From Bacteroidetes bacterium OLB10 (GTDB taxonomy: Bacteria > Bacteroidota > Bacteroidia > AKYH767-A > OLB10), in NCBI GenBank assembly GCA_001567275.1, contig LNBX01000046.1:124001-188000 (forward strand): DNA of 64,000 nt, read 5' to 3'. The translations under genes were made by a program, and so were the position numbers. The number at the start of each line of letters is the position of its first letter. Positions within the stretch are counted from its first letter, which is position 1. The notes under the pieces were generated by a model that saw only the letters and a list, made by a program, of their open reading frames with translations, was not told the DNA's origin and ran no database searches. Positions 19,844 through 30,099 of the stretch are shown here, one piece after another.

Positions 19844-19897
19844 TCACAAATAAATCAGAAGAAGATTATACTGAAACCTCATTAAAAAATAATTTTT

Positions 19898-21808
19898 ATG
19901 TATCCATATCAGATTAAGTCAGCAGAAGAATACCGCAAAGCATATCAGGCAAGCGTAGAAAATCCTGAGAAATTTTGGGGAGAGATAGCGAATAATTTTT
20001 ACTGGCGAAAAAAATGGGATAAAGTACTCGACTGGAATTTTGCAGATCCTTCGGTAAAATGGTTTGACGGAGCTAAACTGAATATTACCGAAAACTGCCT
20101 CGACAGACATATTGAAAAATCGGGTGACACACCGGCAATTGTTTGGGAACCCAACAACCCTGACGAAGCAGGCAGAACACTCACTTACAAAGAACTTCTC
20201 TTTAAGGTGAAACAATTTGCAAATGTGCTTAAGAATAATGGAATTAAAAAAGGTGATCGTGTTTGTATTTACATGGGTATGATTCCCGAATTACCTGTTG
20301 CTATTCTTGCCTGTGCGCGCATTGGTGCCATTCATTCAGTGATATTCGGAGGGTTTTCTGCACGCTCCATTGCCGACAGGGTAGAGGATGCACATGCAGA
20401 ATGTATCATCACCTGTGACGGTGCTTTCAGAGGTGCAAAAGATATACAGCTGAAAGCAGTGGTAGATGAGGCCATCGAAAATTATTCTTTTGTAAAAAAA
20501 GTAATCGTTTATCAGCGAACCAATACACCCGTAAACATGGTGAATGGCCGCGATGTGTGGTGGCATGACGAGATTAGAAAAGTAGAAGCAGCAGGCAACC
20601 CCGACTGCATTGCCGAAGTGATGGATGCTGAAGATATGCTGTTCATACTTTATACTTCAGGTTCAACAGGAAAACCTAAAGGAGTGGTTCATACCACAGC
20701 GGGTTACATGGTTTGGGTTGATTATACATTTGTAAATGTTTTTCAGTATCAGCCCGGACAGATTTATTTCTGTACCGCAGATATCGGATGGGTTACCGGA
20801 CATAGTTACATTGTTTATGGCCCGCTGAGTGCCGGAGCAACATCACTTATGTTTGAAGGAATTCCAACCTATCCTGATGCAGGACGTTTTTGGGATATCG
20901 TTGACAAGTATCAGGTGAATATACTTTATACTGCACCTACCGCCATCCGAAGCCTCATGGCTTATGGTTCAGAGTATCTGAAAGGTAAGAAACTTGATTC
21001 GCTGAAAGTGATTGGCTCTGTTGGCGAACCTATCAACGAAGAAGCATGGCAGTGGTATTACGAAAATATCGGAAAAGAAAAATGCCCTGTAGTGGACACC
21101 TGGTGGCAAACAGAAACTGCAGGCATTATGATATCATGTCTGGCAGGCGTTACACCTCATAAACCTGCTTTTGCTACCTTGCCGCTGCCGGGAGTTCAGC
21201 CATGTCTGGTTGATGAAAAAGGTAATGAAATTAAAGGTAATAACGAAAGTGGAAATCTGTGTATCCGTTTTCCGTGGCCGGGTATGTTGCGCACTACCTA
21301 TGGCGATCATGAGCGATGCAGATTAACATATTTTACAGCTTATAAAAATATGTACTTCACAGGTGATGGTTGCCTCCGAGATGATGAAGGGAATTATCGT
21401 ATTACAGGAAGAGTGGATGATGTGCTGAATGTAAGTGGTCACCGTATTGGCACTGCCGAAGTGGAGAATGCCATCAACATGCATCCTGATATTGTAGAAA
21501 GTGCTGTTGTAGGATTTCCGCATCACATCAAAGGTCAGGGTATTTACGCATTTGTTATCAGCCAGACTTCTGTTACTGACGAAGTGAAACTAAGACAGGA
21601 AATACTTCAAACAGTAACAGATGAAATTGGAGCCATAGCCAAACCTGATAAAATACAAATTGTAAAAGGTCTTCCAAAAACACGTAGCGGTAAAATCATG
21701 CGAAGGATATTGCGCAAAATTGCCGAAGGCGAAATGTCGAATCTCGGAGATACTACTACACTGCTCGACCCTCAGGTTGTGGAAGAAATCAAAAGCGGAA
21801 GACTATAA
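19898..21808 (+). CDS. acs: Acetyl-CoA synthetase
   Basis: This is AMP-forming acetate-CoA ligase of 636 residues, the usual size. The ACAS N-terminal domain (EKFWGEIANNFYWRKKWDKV) is followed by the AMP-binding P-loop-like motif LYTSGSTGKPKGV. Acetate-pocket motifs are TADIGWVTGHSY and VVDTWWQTETAGIM. The C-terminal hinge RITGRVDDVLNVSGHRIGTA and the KTRSGKIMRRILRKIA segment are also present; in homologues its lysine is controlled by acetylation. The enzyme activates scavenged acetate for the TCA cycle and biosynthesis. It appears to be transcribed alone, after selD. Confidence 0.96.
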   Translation: MYPYQIKSAEEYRKAYQASVENPEKFWGEIANNFYWRKKWDKVLDWNFADPSVKWFDGAKLNITENCLDRHIEKSGDTPAIVWEPNNPDEAGRTLTYKELLFKVKQFANVLKNNGIKKGDRVCIYMGMIPELPVAILACARIGAIHSVIFGGFSARSIADRVEDAHAECIITCDGAFRGAKDIQLKAVVDEAIENYSFVKKVIVYQRTNTPVNMVNGRDVWWHDEIRKVEAAGNPDCIAEVMDAEDMLFILYTSGSTGKPKGVVHTTAGYMVWVDYTFVNVFQYQPGQIYFCTADIGWVTGHSYIVYGPLSAGATSLMFEGIPTYPDAGRFWDIVDKYQVNILYTAPTAIRSLMAYGSEYLKGKKLDSLKVIGSVGEPINEEAWQWYYENIGKEKCPVVDTWWQTETAGIMISCLAGVTPHKPAFATLPLPGVQPCLVDEKGNEIKGNNESGNLCIRFPWPGMLRTTYGDHERCRLTYFTAYKNMYFTGDGCLRDDEGNYRITGRVDDVLNVSGHRIGTAEVENAINMHPDIVESAVVGFPHHIKGQGIYAFVISQTSVTDEVKLRQEILQTVTDEIGAIAKPDKIQIVKGLPKTRSGKIMRRILRKIAEGEMSNLGDTTTLLDPQVVEEIKSGRL

Positions 21809-21910
21809 TTTTTTTACTCCTAAAATTAACATCATTGTGTAAATAACATTGATGTTGCAAAGGTTTGTTGCAGCAGCTTAGCCTGTAGCTTTGAAACATA
21901 TTTTTTTAGT

Positions 21911-24560
21911 GTGAACAGAGTTGTTGCATCGTCCATCATTTCCATTTTTATTATTGCTTTGCTGGCAGTAGGATATTATTACTTTTCTGTTTACAAAGAG
22001 AAATTTTCTAACCCTGAAGAAGCCCTTCCTCCAAGTGCGGCTTTAATCATTAAAGGCAATATCAACAGTATTTACACTGAACTTGATAAGCAGGGTATAT
22101 GGAATCAACTCGATACCTTGTCACTCATTGGTGACATCAGAAAGGAGTTTGAAATATTACTTCAGAACACAGCTGATCAGTCAGAAATTGCTGACCTTTT
22201 GGAGTCATCACAAACTCTGGTTTCGTTACAGGTAACAGGAGCAGAAAAAGCTGATTTACTTTTTCTGATGCCATCGCCAAAAGATATCAGCATAACCACC
22301 ATGCGCAAAACGCTGTTGGGCGAGCAACCTGATGAGTACAGGCAACGCTCTTTTTCAGGGAAAGAAATTTATGAGATCAATTTTTCACAGGGATGGCAGT
22401 TTACTTTTTCTGTTTCGAATGGAGTATTCATTGGAAGCTTTACTTCAGGATTGGTTGAAGATGCAATCCGTCAGCAGGAAACCGGAAAAGCTTTTTGGGG
22501 AAATAAAAATCTGGTAAACTTATTCAGTTCAGTATCGGCATCTGCTCAATCTGTTGTTGCAATAAATTACCCGCAACTAAGCAGTTTGTTTTCTGTTTCA
22601 CTCAATTCTGATTTTAGTGATAAATTGCATGAGTTGTCAGTATGGGCCGGTTGGTCCGTTCATGCTTTAACTTTTGAAAAGAAACAGATTACTGCAAAAG
22701 GTTTTATTCTGTCAAACGACTCCATGCAAATAATATCAGGGTTTAATAATTGTCATGGCGGAGTGTCGGAAATTGTAAAAGTTTTATCCCAAAATACCAT
22801 AGCCTATCAGACATATTCTTTCTCTGACGAATGTAGCTGGATAGGAGAGAACAGAAAAAAAATGTCCGAAAACGAGTATGTTCGTCAGGCAGAAAAAAAT
22901 ATATCTAAGACCGAAAAGGATGCCGGATATCCTATAAGAGAAAAATTTAAAAAGATAATAGATACTGAAGTAGCACTGGCTTTGTCAGGAAATCCATCCG
23001 GAAATCTTGATAATAATACACTGGCATTTATTAAAGTAAAAAGCAAGAAAGATGCTTTGCAGATAATGAGTCAGATAGATAAAGCAATCAAAAAAAATGG
23101 TAAGCCTGCAGCAGTGGAGCAGTTTAAAAATCATGAAATTCGGTTAATGGATGTAGATGGGTTATTACCTGCTCTGTTTGGTAACTCATTTTCTGTTATC
23201 CGCAAAAATTATTTCACGATACAAAATAATTTTCTTGTCTTTGCAAACAAGCCCAGCCTGCTTAGAAAATATATTGAAGATGTAGAAGGAGGTTTGCTTG
23301 TCACTCAATTACCTGAGACCATGCAGGCCGAACTTAAAAAGGCAGAACATAATATGTATGCATTGTTAATACGTCCGGAACAATGTACACCTGTGTGGCA
23401 ATCAGTTTCTAATGAAGTAACAAGAAAGATGTTATCTCGCAGTAATTATCTTGAAAGGTTCAGTTCATTTTATTATTCCGTATCCAATGTGCAGAATTCA
23501 GAAGGTAATTGCACTTTTATTATAACAACTCAAAATCCTGAACCAAAGCAGAAAGTAACCAAGCTGTGGACTTCTTTTTCTGATACAACTTTACTCAATG
23601 GTCCGTTTATGTTCAGTAGAGATAAGGAAATATTTATTTTATATCAGGATGATGCGATGATACTTCATTGTTTGGATCAGAACGGAAACAACAGGTGGAC
23701 GCTTCAGTTGGATTCATCTGTCATTGGAAAAAATTTGTCAGGGTATATCAGATAATGATGGCAAAATGCAGTTCGATTTTGCTACAACTTCACAGGTTTA
23801 TATAGTCAGTGAGAATGGAACTATTGCTACCAAATATCCACAAAAACTTCCTGCAGCAACAACTATTGGTTTAATTTCTTCTCCTGCAAGTGACATTTAC
23901 TTTGTTCCCTGTAATAATCAGATTATTTATGCTTATAATTATGGTGGGCGTCCTGCAAAAGACTGGAGCAACATTAAATGGAGTGGAAACAAAATTGAAA
24001 GTACTTTCAGTCCTGATGGAAAGTACATAGTTTTCATTGATGATCAGAATTTGATGTATTACACCATGGATGGCCAAAGTCGTCTGGTAAAACCGGTAAA
24101 TGAACTTAATTTATCAAATTATCACTGGACAAACGATTCTGTTCCTGAATTTGCATGCTTAGATGCGGATGGAAGTAAATTGCGAATCAAGAATGATGGA
24201 ACATTTGCCAAGATTAACGGTATGCCTGCATTGCAATGGTTAGGTCAAACCACAGAAGCGGGCAACATCTTTAATTATATGCTAACTGAAAATCGGATTT
24301 CAAAAATTTCGGCAGATAACAATATTATAGCAAGTGCAGATTTAAAAGGACAAGTTGGAAAATCTTCTGTGTTATCAGTTGAAAACAATACGTATTGCGC
24401 TCTGAGTATTGATAATAATCTTAACTTGTTTGACAGCCATCTGAAACAGGTATCAGGATTTCCGGTGCCGGCAATGGGTTATGCTACAATGAGCATGGGA
24501 AGTAAAATTTATTTGTTGGTTCTTGAAGGCAAAGACAAACTCACGTTATACGAACTGTAA
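21911..24560 (+). CDS. Membrane-anchored DUF3352-like protein, one frameshift
   Basis: Two frames (21911-23755 and 23724-24560) join at a run of six A (23728-23733). With five, the sequence reads SSVIGKICQGISDNDGKMQF and the product is 882 residues. A GTG start precedes one N-terminal membrane helix (about residues 6-28). The first two thirds resemble DUF3352-type proteins (LPPSAALIIKGN near the start; alternating beta strands and helices, several NxxQxxxxxSL segments). The last 280 residues look like a beta-propeller with short blades (SPDGKYIVFIDDQNLMYYTM; NGTFAKINGMPALQW-like repeats). Together they suggest a periplasmic protein tethered to the inner membrane. The function is unknown. It converges on the serine hydrolase gene. 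Confidence 0.66.
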
Positions 24561-26086
24561 TTTCTTATTCGTTTTTTTTCGAAACGATACGGGTCATAGT
24601 CAACAAAGTCATTCACTTTTACCGTTATTGATTTTACTTTTCCATTTATAATTTCAAGAGGAAACTCATGAATTCCATACGTTGGGTCAGTGAATTTACA
24701 CAATAATGTTTCTGCGCCTGTAGGTGTCAATTCACCTTTCAGAAACGGATGATGACTGAAATACATGGTCAGACCTTTTTTGCTTTTTCTGATTTCTATT
24801 TCGCCATACACTGGATTTTTGTACTTTCCTGCAACAGCATCATTGCTTACCGATAATTTAGGATTTGATTTTGTTTTGTCTTCAAGTGCTTTAATTTCTT
24901 CCTGATCTTTCTGGTCGTTAGCTTCAAATCTTTTGTAGTAAGCAGCACTGATATTGGCATAAGGTTGTCCCGTAAAATAATTGATCAGTTGCTGACGTAA
25001 TGCAACATAAAACCAATTGGCATCGGTATTGGTGAGAATAACAAAACCGGCATTATGTTCAGGTAATAATGTGGTGTTTGTTACAAAGCCATTAGCACCT
25101 CCGTTGTGCGAAACTACCAGTGAACCATACATATCCTCCAGTTCCCAGCCTAAACCATAATTCGCAAAGTGATTATATGGCCTTGATGGACTTGACGATT
25201 CTCTGTCAATCATGTAAGAGTTCCTTGTAGTTTTAATAACTGTTTCAGGCACCACTTCTACTCCGTTGTAACGACCATTGTTTAATTGCATGAGCAACCA
25301 ATGTGTCAAATCACTTACACAAGAATTGATTCCTGCACATGCACCTATATTATCAACATTTGCATAATCTAATCTTACAAGTTGTCCATTTACCAAGGTA
25401 TAAGGTTTGGCAGCATTGCTGTCGCTTATAATTTTAGAGTAATAAACTGAACTCCTTTTCATAGCTAATTTATCAAAAAAACGATGTTGGAAAAAATCCT
25501 GCCATGATGTATCAGTTACAGCTTTTATAACTGCTCCTGCAGTAACAAATCCCATGTTGCAATAACCAAATTTATACCGGAATTTATATTTGGCATCTAC
25601 ATTACGCATATTTTTAATCAGAGCCTCTTCAGACAAATTGCAGTTCCAGTTCAGAAAATCACTCTGAAAAGTGCTGAATCCAATCCGATGGCATAAAATA
25701 TCTTTAACGGTCACCATCTCTGTGGCATTAGGGTCTTTTAACGCAAACCAGGGCAGGTATTTGCGAACTCTCTCATCAAGATTTAAACGTTTTTCGTTGT
25801 CGAGCATAGCAATTGCAGTTCCGGTAAAAGCTTTGGAATTACTTGCAATCTGAAACAATGTGTTTTCATCTATTTTGTCTGTTCTGCCCATTTCCCTCAC
25901 GCCATATCCTTTTAAAGCAACAACTTTTCCATCTTTAACAATGCCGACAGCAACACCCGGTATCTTCCATATATTCATTTCGCGGATGATATAACTATCC
26001 AGACTGTCTTTTATAAAATCATCTTGGCCAAAACTTAATGAGGCTGCTCCAAGAAAAAATAAAATGGCAACAAATACTTTTTTCAT
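24509..26086 (-). CDS. Class C beta-lactamase-family serine hydrolase with DUF3471 tail
   Basis: This is an exported hydrolase of the penicillin-binding/beta-lactamase fold. Residues 1-20 are a signal peptide. The nucleophile motif is SNSK in FQIASNSKAFTGTA, and the second motif YCN lies in KFGYCNMGF. A C-terminal DUF3471 beta domain (AGKYKNPVYGEIEIRKSKKG) follows. Such proteins are usually esterases or peptidases; antibiotic resistance should not be assumed. The frame as read ends in 19 odd residues that overlap the convergent gene. If the run of eight T at 24572-24579 has one base too many, the protein ends FEKNE with a stop at 24565-24567 (506 residues), which removes the overlap. I think that is the true end. 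It is monocistronic. Confidence 0.85.
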   Translation of the reverse strand: MKKVFVAILFFLGAASLSFGQDDFIKDSLDSYIIREMNIWKIPGVAVGIVKDGKVVALKGYGVREMGRTDKIDENTLFQIASNSKAFTGTAIAMLDNEKRLNLDERVRKYLPWFALKDPNATEMVTVKDILCHRIGFSTFQSDFLNWNCNLSEEALIKNMRNVDAKYKFRYKFGYCNMGFVTAGAVIKAVTDTSWQDFFQHRFFDKLAMKRSSVYYSKIISDSNAAKPYTLVNGQLVRLDYANVDNIGACAGINSCVSDLTHWLLMQLNNGRYNGVEVVPETVIKTTRNSYMIDRESSSPSRPYNHFANYGLGWELEDMYGSLVVSHNGGANGFVTNTTLLPEHNAGFVILTNTDANWFYVALRQQLINYFTGQPYANISAAYYKRFEANDQKDQEEIKALEDKTKSNPKLSVSNDAVAGKYKNPVYGEIEIRKSKKGLTMYFSHHPFLKGELTPTGAETLLCKFTDPTYGIHEFPLEIINGKVKSITVKVNDFVDYDPYRFEKKRIRNYSSYNVSLSLPSRTNK

Positions 26087-26403
26087 TTTTTAAAATATTT
26101 AGTTCAAAAGTATGAAAAACCAAGAGTAATGGCACCTTAATATCGGTTTTCCGGATAAACCATTTTTACTATCTGATATGCAGGCTGTGTTTTCAACATG
26201 GCTTGCATTTTTTTTGTTATCTGCATTTCTGATATACGACATCTGTGATTGTAAATTTTTCTGATGACAGAATAGAGAAATACAGAAGTACGGTATTAAA
26301 AGTTATAAATTGAGGTTTTGAAACGGCTTTTGTGGATGATTTTTTTGATTCCTGTTTATTTGATAAGTTTAAAACCTGAAATTTACCGCTGAATAACTCT
26401 TTT
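26087..26403 (+). other. Divergent intergenic region upstream of yggS and the serine hydrolase
   Basis: About 317 AT-rich bases lie between divergent genes. The minus strand has TACTTTTG at 26105-26112. For yggS I see no convincing -7/-33 pair. No ORF worth reporting, hairpin or RNA gene is visible. Confidence 0.4.
26105..26112 (-). promoter_or_regulatory. Candidate -7 box for the serine hydrolase gene
   Basis: The minus strand reads TACTTTTG, a full match to TAnnTTTG, 19 bases before the ATG at 26086, so the 5' leader would be about 12 bases. The -33 region is weak. Confidence 0.4.
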
Positions 26404-27060
26404 ATGTTCGATTCAATGTCTTATCAGAAACTGATTCAGGAGCTAAAACCTTATCAGGCTACCCTGGTTGCTGTTTCCAAAAAAAAACCTGTAACTGATA
26501 TTGAACTTGCACTCACCGAAGGTCAACATATTTTTGGAGAGAACTATGTTCAGGAACTTTGTGAGAAGCAACCTCAGCTTCCGCAGAATATCGAGTGGCA
26601 TTTTATCGGACATCTTCAGAGTAATAAAGTTAAGTTTATTGTACCCTTTGTTCATACAATTCAAACCATAGACAGTGTAAAACTGCTCTCGGAAGTTGAT
26701 AAGATGGCCGGCAAACACCAGCGAAAAGTTGAGGTACTTCTTCAGGTGTACATTGCTACAGAAGAAACAAAGTTTGGTTTTGATACAAATGAGATATTAA
26801 AGCTGTTTGATAATGGTTTTCCTTCTTTACAAAACATTCGGGTTGCAGGACTGATGGGTATGGCGAGCAACACTGAAAATACTTCTCAGATACGTGCAGA
26901 ATTTAAATCACTGAAAAATCTTTTTGACAAAATAAAGCCGGGATTAGATAGAACAGTAAAACCTGTTTTAAGTATGGGCATGACATCAGATTATAAAATT
27001 GCACTTGATGAAGGTAGTACTATGATACGTATTGGTTCAGCATTATTCGGCAGCAGATGA
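26404..27060 (+). CDS. yggS: YggS/PROSC-type pyridoxal phosphate homeostasis protein
   Basis: This is a 218-residue PLP-binding TIM-barrel protein of the YggS family, which buffers vitamin B6 vitamers and amino acid pools rather than acting as a racemase. The PLP lysine is in TLVAVSKKKPVTDIELAL. Other family motifs are IFGENYVQEL, WHFIGHLQSNKVK (nearly invariant) and LSMGMTSDYKIALDEGSTMI. The ATG at 26404 is used; another at 26416 is possible. Its stop overlaps the start of the M1 peptidase by 4 bases (ATGA), so the two are translationally coupled, although no functional link is obvious. Confidence 0.92.
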   Translation: MFDSMSYQKLIQELKPYQATLVAVSKKKPVTDIELALTEGQHIFGENYVQELCEKQPQLPQNIEWHFIGHLQSNKVKFIVPFVHTIQTIDSVKLLSEVDKMAGKHQRKVEVLLQVYIATEETKFGFDTNEILKLFDNGFPSLQNIRVAGLMGMASNTENTSQIRAEFKSLKNLFDKIKPGLDRTVKPVLSMGMTSDYKIALDEGSTMIRIGSALFGSR

Positions 27061-30000
27061 TAAAAATAATTAATAGAAAGTTTGCAGGCATTATTTCAAT
27101 GTGTAGTTTCTGTATTTGTCAGTTGGCAAGTACAGCTTTCGCAAATAATGATAAAGCATATTTTCAGCAGCAGGTAGAGTATAAAATTTCAGTAACACTT
27201 GATGACAAAAAACATCAGTTAAGCGGAGATGCTGAAATGAAATATATCAATCACTCTCCCGATATACTTACTGAAATTTATTTTCACCTCTGGCCAAATG
27301 CTTATAAAGACAGAACTTCGGCATTGTGCAAACAGTTGGTAAGTGAAGGCAATATGCAATTATATTTTGCTCCTGATTCACTCAGAGGATTCATGGATGA
27401 GTTGGATTTTAAAGTGAACAACAAACCGGTAACTGTTGTCTATGATTCTCTGAATGCAGATATCTGTCGCCTTATATTAAATCAACCTCTTAAGCCGGAA
27501 GACTCGATTACCATTACAACACCTTTCAGAGTGAAAATTCCTGATGCTAAGTTTTCAAGACTTGGACACATTGGTGATTCTTATATGATATCGCAATGGT
27601 ATCCCAAGCCTGCTGTTTACGACAAATTTGGTTGGCATCCAATGCCATACTTGTCACAGGGAGAATTTTATTCGGAATATGGTTCGTTCGATGTACGTAT
27701 TACACTGCCTGAAAATTATGTAGTAGCTGCAAGCGGATATTTGCAGACACCATCAGAAATTGAATTTATAAAAAATAAAATTGCAGAATCATCTTCAGTC
27801 GCAACTTACAGTTCCGATAATTCTTTTCCAATATCATCCGATAAATTTAAAACCATTCAGTTTGTTATTGACAGTGTGCATGATTTTGCATGGTTTGCAG
27901 ATAAAAGATTTCATATTAGTCATAAGACAATTCAACTGCCACAATCAGGAAAACAAGTGGAGTGCTATGCTTATTTTACCAATTCTCAACCTTATCTGTG
28001 GTTGAAAGCTGCATCGGAAGTAGCAGATGCTGTAAGATTTTATTCTGAGAAAGTAGGAGAGTACCCTTATGGCATTTGCACAGCTGTGGATGGCACACTT
28101 GCAGCAGGAGTGGGAATGGAGTATCCTACCATAACTGTTATCGGAAATTCAACTTCGGAAGCGGATTTGTGTGAATCCATCACGCATGAAGTAGGGCACA
28201 ACTGGTTTTATGGTATTCTCGGCAGTAATGAACGCGATCATGCATGGATGGATGAGGGTATCAATTCATTTTATGAAATATCATTAAGAGATTTTAAGTA
28301 CAAGGATAAAAATTACATCAGGGATTACCTTCAATTGCCTGAATGGATGATAAAAAAAGCAGGTGTAGAAAATTTGAAACCGTTTGATTTAAACAACCTG
28401 TTTTATCAGTTACTTGCAAGACAAAACAATGATCAGCCCGGTGACTTAAGCAGCAGTTGTTATACACCATTGAATTATGGCGCAGTTGTCTATTCTAAGA
28501 CTGCTGTAAATTTTTATTCGCTGAAAAAGTATTTGGGAGATTCGCTTTTCGATTCCTGTATGCAGCAGTATTTTCAGGAATGGAAATTTAAGCATCCTTC
28601 TCCTGATGATATCCGGCAAGTGTTTGAAAAGGTATCCGGAAAATCACTTAATTGGTTTTTTAAGGGAGTAATTACTTCGAAGGATAAATCAGATTTTAAA
28701 ATTGTTGGTGTGAAGAAAGTGAGTAACGGTTACAGTTTAAGACTGAAAAATTCAGGTCAACTCTCAGTGCCGGTTTCCATTTCGGCTTATCGCAATAATC
28801 AATTCTTAAAATCAGTGTGGGTTGAACCTTTCAGTAATAAAACGGATGTTACCTTCACAACAGATGATGCAGATTATTTTCTGGCGGACAGCCCCGATTA
28901 TTCATTTGATTATTACCCGTTGAATAATTTTTGCAGGAGCAGAGGAATCTTTCGCAGGTTCAATAAAGTTGAATTTTCATTCCTGTCAAAATATGAAAAT
29001 CCATTAAGCACACAATTGTTTTATCTTCCTGCAATTGGTTATAACAGCTATAATGGTTTGATGGCAGGTGTCATATTGCATAATATCTCAGCACTGAAAA
29101 AGAAATTTGAGTTTTCATTGATGCCGATGTATGGCTTCAAATCGCGCACTCCTGCCGGTACGGCCATGTTTAACTATAGTTTTTTATTGGACAAAACTTT
29201 TATTGACAGAATTGATGTTACTGCCAATCCACGTTATTTTCGTGCAGACAGGCAATATTTGAATTCAAGAAATGAATTCTACAATCAGGATTATTTTTCA
29301 TTGCCCGTACACATAAAGTTTCGTGTAGCCAGGGCTTATTGTAAGCCTGATGTAGAGTACAGTTTCAGAGTAAGTAATATTTTGAATCATATCAGACAAT
29401 ATGAATACAAGCCTGATCATTTATACTGGCAAAGAAGAATGTATCAGCAAGTTGCATTATTGAGAAATAGTTACAGCCAGACAGACCCTTCAACTGTTGA
29501 ATGGATGACGGAAAGAGGAGAAGATTATATCAAGAGTCAGATTTCAGTGGAGAAGGAATTTACACTTACTAAGCACAAAAAGGATTTGTATCTGAGATTT
29601 TTTGCCGGAACATTTTTGTATAAAAACAATTATGACGGTGAAGCTAATTTTACCTCAAGTGCCTGGATGGGCAGAGATGATTATCTGTTGCAGGAATTTT
29701 TTAGTGGACGAAATGATGGTTCCGGTTTCTGGAGTCATCAAATGGTGATGAGAGCCGGAGGAATGAAAGCTTATTATCCTGTAAAGACTAATCACTGGAT
29801 GTTTGGTATCAACACTTCTGTAAAAACTCCTTTACCCGGTATCAGAGTGTTTGCAGACCTGATAAGTTTTTACAAAGCATCAGCAGTTACTCCGGGAGCT
29901 TCGTCAGTAAGATATGATGCAGGCATCTGTCTGAGTATTTTTAAAGATGCGGTTGAAGTTTATCTCCCGCTTGTTATTTCCAAAGAGATAAAAACCTACT

Positions 30001-30098
30001 ATGATTTGAATGACTATAAATACACCGACAGGATTCGGTTTGTATTTGATTTACACAAACTGAATCCTGTCAGGCTAAGAGACTTATACAGTCGCTGA
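27057..30098 (+). CDS. M1-family zinc metallopeptidase, exported, with C-terminal extension
   Basis: This is a 1013-residue protein. Residues 1-28 form a signal peptide (SMCSFCICQLASTAFA). The M1 beta domain begins EYKISVTLDDKKHQLSGDAE. The catalytic core has the zinc motif HEVGH at 377-381 and the third ligand glutamate E400 in DHAWMDEG, a correct HExxH-18-E spacing. The substrate-recognition GxMEN-like motif reads GVGMEYPT. The last 400 residues (from about 620) are rich in alternating aromatic beta strands (PVHIKFRVARAYCKPDVEYS and others) that look like an outer-membrane beta-barrel or a large beta domain. It probably trims peptides in the periplasm or at the surface. It overlaps yggS and ends one base before the convergent giant gene. 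Confidence 0.85.
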   Translation: MIKIINRKFAGIISMCSFCICQLASTAFANNDKAYFQQQVEYKISVTLDDKKHQLSGDAEMKYINHSPDILTEIYFHLWPNAYKDRTSALCKQLVSEGNMQLYFAPDSLRGFMDELDFKVNNKPVTVVYDSLNADICRLILNQPLKPEDSITITTPFRVKIPDAKFSRLGHIGDSYMISQWYPKPAVYDKFGWHPMPYLSQGEFYSEYGSFDVRITLPENYVVAASGYLQTPSEIEFIKNKIAESSSVATYSSDNSFPISSDKFKTIQFVIDSVHDFAWFADKRFHISHKTIQLPQSGKQVECYAYFTNSQPYLWLKAASEVADAVRFYSEKVGEYPYGICTAVDGTLAAGVGMEYPTITVIGNSTSEADLCESITHEVGHNWFYGILGSNERDHAWMDEGINSFYEISLRDFKYKDKNYIRDYLQLPEWMIKKAGVENLKPFDLNNLFYQLLARQNNDQPGDLSSSCYTPLNYGAVVYSKTAVNFYSLKKYLGDSLFDSCMQQYFQEWKFKHPSPDDIRQVFEKVSGKSLNWFFKGVITSKDKSDFKIVGVKKVSNGYSLRLKNSGQLSVPVSISAYRNNQFLKSVWVEPFSNKTDVTFTTDDADYFLADSPDYSFDYYPLNNFCRSRGIFRRFNKVEFSFLSKYENPLSTQLFYLPAIGYNSYNGLMAGVILHNISALKKKFEFSLMPMYGFKSRTPAGTAMFNYSFLLDKTFIDRIDVTANPRYFRADRQYLNSRNEFYNQDYFSLPVHIKFRVARAYCKPDVEYSFRVSNILNHIRQYEYKPDHLYWQRRMYQQVALLRNSYSQTDPSTVEWMTERGEDYIKSQISVEKEFTLTKHKKDLYLRFFAGTFLYKNNYDGEANFTSSAWMGRDDYLLQEFFSGRNDGSGFWSHQMVMRAGGMKAYYPVKTNHWMFGINTSVKTPLPGIRVFADLISFYKASAVTPGASSVRYDAGICLSIFKDAVEVYLPLVISKEIKTYYDLNDYKYTDRIRFVFDLHKLNPVRLRDLYSR

Positions 30099-30099
30099 A

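Noticed and set aside
24509..26086. Serine hydrolase as an antibiotic resistance beta-lactamase
   Set aside because: The DUF3471 tail and family fit an esterase or peptidase of the same fold; the sequence gives no reason to infer resistance.
26178..26264. Short ORF of 28 codons in the yggS upstream gap
   Set aside because: It is too short, lacks a plausible start context and has no distinguishing composition.
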